Shown here in pieces: positions 62,401 through 64,000 of a stretch of 64,000 nucleotides of DNA. The translations under genes and the position numbers were made by a program. The DNA is from Onchidella celtica (lineage: Eukaryota; Mollusca; Gastropoda; Systellommatophora; Onchidiidae), in assembly GCA_963931925.1 (NCBI GenBank), contig OZ007582.1:20123292-20187291 (forward strand), in the 5' to 3' direction. Every line of letters begins with the position of its first letter. Position 1 is the first letter of the stretch. Under the pieces are notes generated by a model, which searched no databases, was not told the DNA's origin, and worked only from the letters and a program-made list of their open reading frames with translations.

Positions 62401-62554
62401 GATTCTCCACCAGTATCATATAGCTTCTGACCTTCCGTACATCTTCATCAAAATGCAACCAACAGCAGTGTCTATCAATAGTTTTAAAAATTTGTATTGT
62501 TCCTTTAGGTCTATGATTCTACGCTTGGTGAAGTCAGGACTGTTTGATCAGTGA
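36522..62554 (+). CDS. TUT1: U6 snRNA terminal uridylyltransferase / Star-PAP, 12 coding exons (spliced)
   Basis: The product adds U residues to U6 snRNA and can polyadenylate selected mRNAs in the nucleus. Joined exons: 36522-36573, 37864-38054, 44961-45191, 47018-47132, 47882-48000, 48591-48695, 53142-53281, 54902-55131, 55858-55947, 56698-56831, 59280-59451 and 60855-62554, giving 3279 nt and 1092 residues (human 874). The domains are: C2H2 finger C8-x2-C11-x12-H24-x5-H30; RRM with KIFVTG (46-51) and GSGFAFVEF (82-90); catalytic [19 protein letters not shown] (203-221) with D216 and D218; D312 in CDLSLNN; PAP-associated GFFEF and [14 protein letters not shown] (476-489); a [14 protein letters not shown] basic patch; about 350 acidic Ser-rich residues; and a final KA1-like segment. 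An in-frame TAA at 36492 precedes the ATG. All phases close. Confidence 0.94.
37189..37718. mobile_element. Harbinger-like MITE with MADF-like trace
   Basis: Inverted ends beginning AGACCCTTTTCACACGGCAC (left) and, reversed, AGACCCCTTTCACACGGCGC (right), rich in CGGGT words. Inside, from 37421, the plus strand reads [17 protein letters not shown] and, one frame over, [10 protein letters not shown], which resemble the start of a MADF domain as found on Harbinger elements. It lies in TUT1 intron 1. The target duplication is unclear. Confidence 0.5.
37864..38054 (+). CDS. TUT1: TUT1 exon 2
   Basis: Residues 18-81, acceptor TAACTTACAG, donor CAT|GTAAGT. It carries the finger histidines (H24, H30), a helical linker and the first half of the RRM ([16 protein letters not shown]). 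Using the AG two bases later would give an immediate stop, so this acceptor is forced. Confidence 0.94.
38105..39919 (-). mobile_element. RTE-type non-LTR element, 5'-truncated, copy 1
   Basis: About 1.8 kb matching the 3' 1.8 kb of the full element at 49848-53059 with only a few percent difference. It is flanked by ATTGTCAAAT at 38095-38104 and 39920-39929, a 10-bp target duplication. The minus-strand end is a GATGAT-type tail right after the stop, as in RTE elements. It lies in TUT1 intron 2, antisense to the gene. Confidence 0.88.
38125..39919 (-). CDS. Reverse transcriptase, N-terminally truncated (RTE copy 1)
   Basis: This is an open frame for the C-terminal two thirds of the element protein; the frame stays open upstream to 40071 through unrelated intron sequence. 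The RT motifs are intact: [63 protein letters not shown] and the catalytic [11 protein letters not shown]. The endonuclease domain is missing, so it cannot move by itself. It differs from copy 2 by scattered substitutions (for example D/E in SMYDGT, L/P in CLLSLFLF). Confidence 0.85.
40179..40283 (-). repeat. RTE fragment at the 5' end of the second element
   Basis: 105 bp that match 49965-50069 base for base as far as I can read, including the TTCCAATCCAATACC variant that separates copy 2 from copy 1. It abuts the left target duplication directly and stops abruptly at 40283. Confidence 0.85.
40284..41225 (+). other. Leader of the second non-LTR element
   Basis: GC-richer than its surroundings and lacking a recognisable domain. 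A 199-residue plus-strand ORF (40609-41208) and minus-strand ORFs overlap here, but none has a known motif. It is presumably 5' UTR, possibly with a decayed first ORF. Confidence 0.4.
41226..42653 (+). pseudogene. Endonuclease part of the second non-LTR element
   Basis: A 475-residue frame. The AP-endonuclease-like motifs are in order: [47 protein letters not shown] and [11 protein letters not shown], giving the expected Asp/Asn/His active-site residues. The frame ends prematurely at a TAA beyond NRPSNKL; a one-base change there throws the reading into the next frame, where [13 protein letters not shown] continues. Confidence 0.82.
42660..43753 (+). pseudogene. Reverse transcriptase part of the second non-LTR element
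   Basis: It continues the endonuclease frame after a frameshift. The RT motifs are [62 protein letters not shown] and the catalytic [12 protein letters not shown] second frameshift near 43690 breaks it in front of the ENFTYLGS motif. Confidence 0.82.
43698..44450 (+). pseudogene. C-terminal part of the second non-LTR element with C2H2 finger
   Basis: Begins in [12 protein letters not shown], includes [10 protein letters not shown] and [16 protein letters not shown] typical of non-LTR C-termini, and ends in a C2H2 finger, [20 protein letters not shown] followed by H. The reading frame differs from the upstream RT frame. Confidence 0.8.
44961..45191 (+). CDS. TUT1: TUT1 exon 3 (RRM second half)
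   Basis: Residues 82-158, acceptor TGTATATTCCAG, donor AAT|GTGAGT, phase 0 on both sides. It holds the RNP1-like GSGFAFVEF, an [11 protein letters not shown] helix and the linker to the catalytic core. Confidence 0.94.
47018..47132 (+). CDS. TUT1: TUT1 exon 4
   Basis: Residues 159-196 plus one base, acceptor TTTACATTCAG, donor [27 protein letters not shown] is the helix that precedes the nucleotidyltransferase GS motif. Confidence 0.92.
47608..47825. repeat. Tandem duplication in TUT1 intron 4
   Basis: Two diverged copies, offset about 120 bp, share CCTGCTCAGGGCTTTGTATA-like, AAGTGTGAACCAGTT and CTTTCTTTCAGTAAT words. The second copy ends about 55 bp before exon 5. Confidence 0.6.
47882..48000 (+). 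CDS. TUT1: TUT1 exon 5 (catalytic)
   Basis: Residues 197-236, acceptor ATATCTTTAG, donor AAG|GTGGGC, phase 0. It holds the FGSSVNGFG motif and the metal-binding D216-L-D218 pair. Confidence 0.94.
48130..48575. repeat. Diverged tandem repeat in TUT1 intron 5
   Basis: About four to five units built on GACAATGTAAATTTGCA and TTTCTTGTGACAGTGTTTGT words, roughly 100-110 bp each with a half-unit substructure. It fills most of the intron. Confidence 0.65.
48591..48695 (+). CDS. TUT1: TUT1 exon 6
   Basis: Residues 237-271, acceptor TTTCATTACAG, donor GTG|GTATAT, phase 0. [20 protein letters not shown] is the insertion between catalytic Asp 2 and 3; vertebrate TUT1 has a long proline-rich insertion here. 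Confidence 0.85.
48822..49065 (-). mobile_element. RTE-like 3' fragment with GGTGA tail
   Basis: The minus strand reads [20 protein letters not shown] and [11 protein letters not shown], the C-terminal tail of an RTE-type reverse transcriptase, and ends in four GGTGA units (48822-48843). It is a different family from copies 1 and 2. It lies in TUT1 intron 6. Confidence 0.65.
49848..53059 (-). mobile_element. Full-length RTE-type non-LTR retrotransposon, copy 2
   Basis: 3212 bp flanked by the 17-mer TTCTATTGTCATTTTCA at 49831-49847 and 53060-53076. The 5' UTR (53059-52887, 173 bp) contains TCGTAAGAGGCGACTAAAGG. One ORF spans nearly everything else. The 3' UTR is only about 20 bp and is an ATGATG tail, a feature of RTE elements. 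It lies in TUT1 intron 6, antisense, ending 65 bp before exon 7. Confidence 0.92.
49869..52886 (-). CDS. Endonuclease-reverse transcriptase, 1005 residues, intact
   Basis: The protein makes target-primed DNA copies of its own RNA. Residues about 35-275 are an AP-type endonuclease: [40 protein letters not shown] (Ala in place of the usual Phe) and GSDHHMLL. Residues about 480-780 are the [65 protein letters not shown] and [11 protein letters not shown] with the catalytic Asp pair near 751-752. The C-terminus has [19 protein letters not shown] and [18 protein letters not shown]. There is no internal stop or frameshift, so it may still be active. Database entries call such proteins craniofacial development protein 2-like; that name is misleading. 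Confidence 0.92.
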   Translation of the reverse strand: MGEWGASAPVDSMKDNGQSRKDSTGLTAPSSNKSLRIASWNVRSMYEAGKSAQVTMEMRRYRLHILGVSETRWIQSGLKQLNSGEKILYSGREDKKHTEGVAIILSKHAQRSLRGWEPYGRRIILASFTTKNKNINMNIVQIYAPTNEATDEDKDDFYNQLQEIVDTLPRKDVNIIMGDANAKIGQDNTGYEDIMGCNGLGQMNENGERFASFCAFNSYVIGGSVFPHKRIHKATWISPDGVTENQIDHFCITRRFRRSLEDVIVQRRADVGSDHHMLLARLKLRLKKQGTRAGTKRRKFQVSLLDGDKKEEFQLTLRNRFKPLVDLEETVDLETHWAKVKGVFTSTCQDVLGEKKVEHKEWISQNSLDLIRIRRDLKEQVNASRTRSSRVGNQEEYRASAKEVKKSIKKDKEEFIGMLAEKAEKAATAGHMRILYQTTKTLAGKYGKPEVPVKDYNRKASFGKEAQAKRWIEHFNSLLNRPPPSNPPDILPARNDLPISCDPPTKAEINDAIKQLNRGKAAGPDQIPPEALKADAAGAAEGLHSLFSRIWIGGKFPKDWKEGHLVKLPKKGDLSNCSNYRGITLLSIPGKVFNRIILKRIQNATDPKLHEEQAGFRSNRSTTDQIATLRIIVEQSLEWNSQLIVNFLDYEKAFDSIDRETLWRILRHYGIPEKMVNLIKSMYEGTSCRVVHDGELTDSFDIKTGVRQGCLLSPFLFVLVIDWLMKETTSGGRNGIQWTPWTQLDDLDFADDLALLSHTHDQMQAKTTALNKISESIGLRIHPAKSKVLKIVAPPSAQVRVGDQPLEDVESFCYLGSIIDNKGGTEAEVKARIGKAQAAFTSLSKIWRTKDISLKTKLRIFNSNVKSVLLYGCETWNASQACIKRIQVFINRCLRKLLKIRWTDKVSNEIVWKRTRQSPVREEIGRRRWRWIGHTLRRPGNSITKKVLDWNPQGKRSRGRPRGTWRRARENDVQRSGKTWNNVKRLAHDREGWKVFVGGLYPDPG
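53142..53281 (+). CDS. TUT1: TUT1 exon 7 (third catalytic Asp)
   Basis: Residues 272-317 plus two bases, acceptor TCATTGACACAG, donor AA|GTGAGC, phase 2. [20 protein letters not shown] matches vertebrate [20 protein letters not shown]; D312 completes the triad. Confidence 0.94.
54310..54780. repeat. Diverged tandem duplication in TUT1 intron 7
   Basis: Two copies offset about 225 bp share a palindromic TCGATACTG(T/A)GTATCG core (54318 and 54541), CATGCARCTC followed by AAAACAGTAG, and GGCCATGAAA followed by AGGCGTCA-like words. Confidence 0.6.
54902..55131 (+). CDS. TUT1: TUT1 exon 8
   Basis: Residues 318-395 (both ends split), acceptor TTGTTTTTCAG, donor [38 protein letters not shown] and [20 protein letters not shown] match vertebrate ALHNSRFLSLCSELDGRV, RCWAQGRGLSGSG and [20 protein letters not shown]. 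Confidence 0.94.
55185..55510. repeat. Minisatellite in TUT1 intron 8, about 48-bp units
   Basis: Seven diverged units of the form CCACATACTGACTTTCTTGA followed by AAGACAGAAAATTACAGGTATT. Units begin near 55193, 55242, 55280, 55318, 55356, 55405 and 55440. It lies 54 bp after exon 8. Most units contain TTACAGGTATTC, which looks like an acceptor and a donor. Confidence 0.75.
55858..55947 (+). CDS. TUT1: TUT1 exon 9
   Basis: Residues 395-425 (both ends split), acceptor CTAATGCAACAG, donor [29 protein letters not shown] corresponds to vertebrate EGEQVEVDGWDCSFPRDA; SENKETD corresponds to PSINVEP. Confidence 0.88.
56508..56578. mobile_element. Hairpin MITE, 71 bp
   Basis: 20-bp inverted ends TAACCCTTTCAGTGTCACAG around a 30-bp loop. 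The outer TTAA is complete only on the right. It resembles piggyBac-type MITEs. It lies in TUT1 intron 9. Confidence 0.7.
56698..56831 (+). CDS. TUT1: TUT1 exon 10
   Basis: Residues 425 (split) to 469, acceptor TCATTCCTCAG, donor [29 protein letters not shown] is the PAP-associated domain, matching vertebrate SLLAQFFSCVSCWDL. Confidence 0.93.
57839..57904. repeat. Three tandem 22-bp units
   Basis: Three identical units beginning GTGAGCATACATGGCATTGG, head to tail without spacers, in TUT1 intron 10. Confidence 0.85.
58043..59255 (-). mobile_element. Solo LTR next to TUT1 exon 11
   Basis: 1213 bp with 11-bp inverted ends TGTCACGATTA/TAATCGTGACA, flanked by ATGT at 58039-58042 and 59256-59259. 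On the minus strand it reads as an LTR: U3 with two repeats of a GCCACGAGT...GGGGGT block (about 59100 and 59220), a TATA-like GGGAGTATAAGTAGAGG (about 59003), and three downstream repeats with CCGGGCGACAAGTGGAAGGT (or a close variant). There is no coding region. It is antisense to TUT1 and ends 24 bp before the exon 11 acceptor. Confidence 0.75.
58660..58945. repeat. Three repeats inside the LTR
   Basis: Copies at about 58670, 58770 and 58880 share TCCCCATGGCACGACCTTCC-like and CTTGTCGCCCGGACCG sequence, offset about 105-110 bp. A pair of CACACCCGCCATCG words at about 58505 and 58600 precedes them. Confidence 0.75.
59280..59451 (+). CDS. TUT1: TUT1 exon 11
   Basis: Residues 470-526 plus one base, acceptor TAATCTCTCCCAG, donor [21 protein letters not shown] matches vertebrate LQDPFDLSHNVAANV, and SKPWGV matches RGRDWGLLPLL. 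Confidence 0.94.
59971..60375 (+). mobile_element. tRNA-derived SINE, copy C
   Basis: The A box TGGTCTAGAGG is at 59980-59990; the B box is decayed (AGTTTGAATTC). The body matches copy A through GGATTTTTCTCATATTTTC and CTAGTCTTC. The 3' part (60263-60370) is shared with 23285-23390. It lies in TUT1 intron 11. Confidence 0.7.
60855..62554 (+). CDS. TUT1: TUT1 exon 12, C-terminal region and stop
   Basis: Residues 527-1092, acceptor TTCTCTTTTCAG. It begins [13 protein letters not shown] with a basic patch, then a conserved [13 protein letters not shown] and [17 protein letters not shown] helix matching the vertebrate PFTQLTAALVQVFREAL region. Next is a long acidic Ser-rich linker. [20 protein letters not shown] matches vertebrate [20 protein letters not shown]. 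The end, [15 protein letters not shown] to LFDQ, is in the position of the KA1-like domain. This exon alone supplies over half of the protein. Confidence 0.92.
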
Positions 62555-64000
62555 CGCGTATTTGTTAATGTGGTTGGAAGCCATCCATAAAGTATGCACG
62601 CTCGATTTCGGTGATTTTTTTTTACCCTCCTCTCCCCATGTATGCATTTCATATGTTTGGCTTCAACCCCCTCTGTACAGTGTATGACCATTATAAAAGG
62701 GAATATCAATGATTAGGCCCTGATGTTTTAAAATTTGTAAGTGGCATTCTGTGTGGACAGTTTGTCTGTTTCAGTAGATACATGGCTTGTTTATTCTATT
62801 CTTGTTACATATAGTCCCACAAATTGTTTTGTGGAAAAGAACAAAATAATTAAAACCAAACTTTTTGGATTCATTACTTTTATTTCAAATATATATTTTA
62901 TATTTTATTTAATATGCCCCCCCCCCCCTCCCTTTTTTAAACATAAATAATGCTTCCCCCACCAAATTCCCCTCACCCCTTCGCCAAATGTACATGTTTT
63001 ATGGATGACCCCAGTCTAGAATTGAGAACTCTGGATCTGTGAGTGCTGCATGTATGCGATGGTTTTACGTAAGCAAGGCACCCATCCCTTTGCAGTGTCA
63101 TGAATTTATGTGTGAAAGAAAAGTAAAGCCTGTGAAAGATGGTACGTAGGGTGCTCAGTGGCAGATGGTGTAAAGGGTGCACTGTGAAAGATGGTGTAAA
63201 GGGTGCACTGTGAAAGTTTCCATAAAGGGTAGTGACTATGAAGCACATTCTAATCATTTAAACTGGTGGTTCTCGAAGGTTTTACAACTGCAAAGCTGCT
63301 AGAATGACCTGTCATTTCCTCAAGAACAGTCTTTCAGAAACATGGCACAGTTTTACCTTTGTAATGCCAAATGGGGAAGTAGAGCTGTTCTCTTACTTAC
63401 AATGTCACATTATAAATATTTGTTAAACAAACAACAGCAAAGAGTAACAAAAGCAAGCCATAATGAAAATATGTGACAAAGTGAAGTTATTCATAAGCAG
63501 ATTTTTTTCTCATTCACAACTAGCAAATAGTTTTAAGTGGCTCATTTTTACCAGCTGTACAACACTAATGTAAGAGTCATTCACCTTGATTGTAAAACTT
63601 GAAAAAGTAGGGGTCTATAAGTAAACTGTTTGAAGACATCATTTCATGACATCGATTGCCATCCTTAGTTTATCTGTTACTCTGACAGATGGAAGTAACT
63701 GACTGTTTAGTGAAATCTACATGACATGAAGTTTTGTGAAACATTAAAATCCCAATACCAATTCCAGCTTGGGTTTGCATGTAAGTTTGATTTTTCTGTG
63801 GGAAACCTAATTTTAATGTTAAAATTGCAGCTGTGATTCTGAAGTCTTCGAGAGATACAAATGATCTTAAAGATACTTGAAAACCCCATTGATAAAATCC
63901 ATGGACATCCACAATAATAATAATTAAAAAAAAATCAATGCTAGTTATAGAATATTTGGTTTTGTGTTTTATATAAAGCAAACTGTTTTCATGTGCATTG
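62555..64000. other. TUT1 3' UTR and flank
   Basis: ATTAAA at about 62849 is a candidate poly(A) signal. Tandem units of about 26 bp with GATGGTGTAAAGGGTGCACT lie at 63163-63220. A poly(C) run lies near 62918-62927. No further gene is seen before the window ends. Confidence 0.45.

Overview
This is eukaryotic nuclear DNA from an animal with large introns and many transposons, most likely a mollusc and probably a marine gastropod. The grounds are GT-AG introns, tRNA-derived SINEs, RTE-type non-LTR elements, solo LTRs, many TIR elements, frequent TACATGTA words and repeated poly(G/C) runs. The species is an inference. The track of six-frame ORFs is mostly noise here, because host exons are short.

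Two host genes were reconstructed exon by exon. Both encode non-canonical poly(A)/poly(U) polymerases of the DNA polymerase beta-like nucleotidyltransferase superfamily. They stand head to head. On the minus strand, 33659 down to 21453, is an MTPAP-type mitochondrial poly(A) polymerase with 8 coding exons and 673 residues, starting with an arginine-rich, acid-free presequence. On the plus strand, 36522 to 62554, is a TUT1-type U6 snRNA terminal uridylyltransferase (Star-PAP) with 12 coding exons and 1092 residues. It has a matrin-type C2H2 finger, an RRM, a split catalytic core and a long acidic C-terminal region. Every joined exon stays in frame from ATG to stop in both genes. All seven MTPAP introns have a TUT1 counterpart in the same order and phase (1,0,0,0,2,1,1), and several sit in the same alignment column. 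The pair therefore looks like an old inverted duplication of one ancestral gene. The start codons are 2.86 kb apart.

Region 1-21 kb holds no host gene that I can support. It contains a hAT-type MITE, two inverted pogo/Tigger-like copies, two TIR elements carrying a THAP-domain exon, a 3.7 kb foldback element with a SINE in one arm, a MULE with FLYWCH and transposase remnants, a hairpin minisatellite beside a gag-like start, and a RAG1-like zinc-binding fragment. Region 21-33.7 kb is MTPAP; its introns hold small TTAA MITEs, a 1.09 kb solo LTR and a Harbinger-like element. Region 33.7-36.5 kb is the divergent intergenic region. Region 36.5-62.6 kb is TUT1. Its introns hold a Harbinger-like MITE, a 5'-truncated RTE, a frameshifted second non-LTR element whose 5' end carries an antisense RTE piece inside its own target duplication, a full-length RTE with an intact 1005-residue ORF and 17-bp target duplications, a solo LTR ending 24 bp before exon 11, and several minisatellites. 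Region 62.6-64 kb is 3' flank.

MTPAP polyadenylates mitochondrial mRNAs and TUT1 uridylates U6 snRNA in the nucleus, so the two neighbours do related chemistry in different compartments. Whether they share regulation cannot be read from the sequence.
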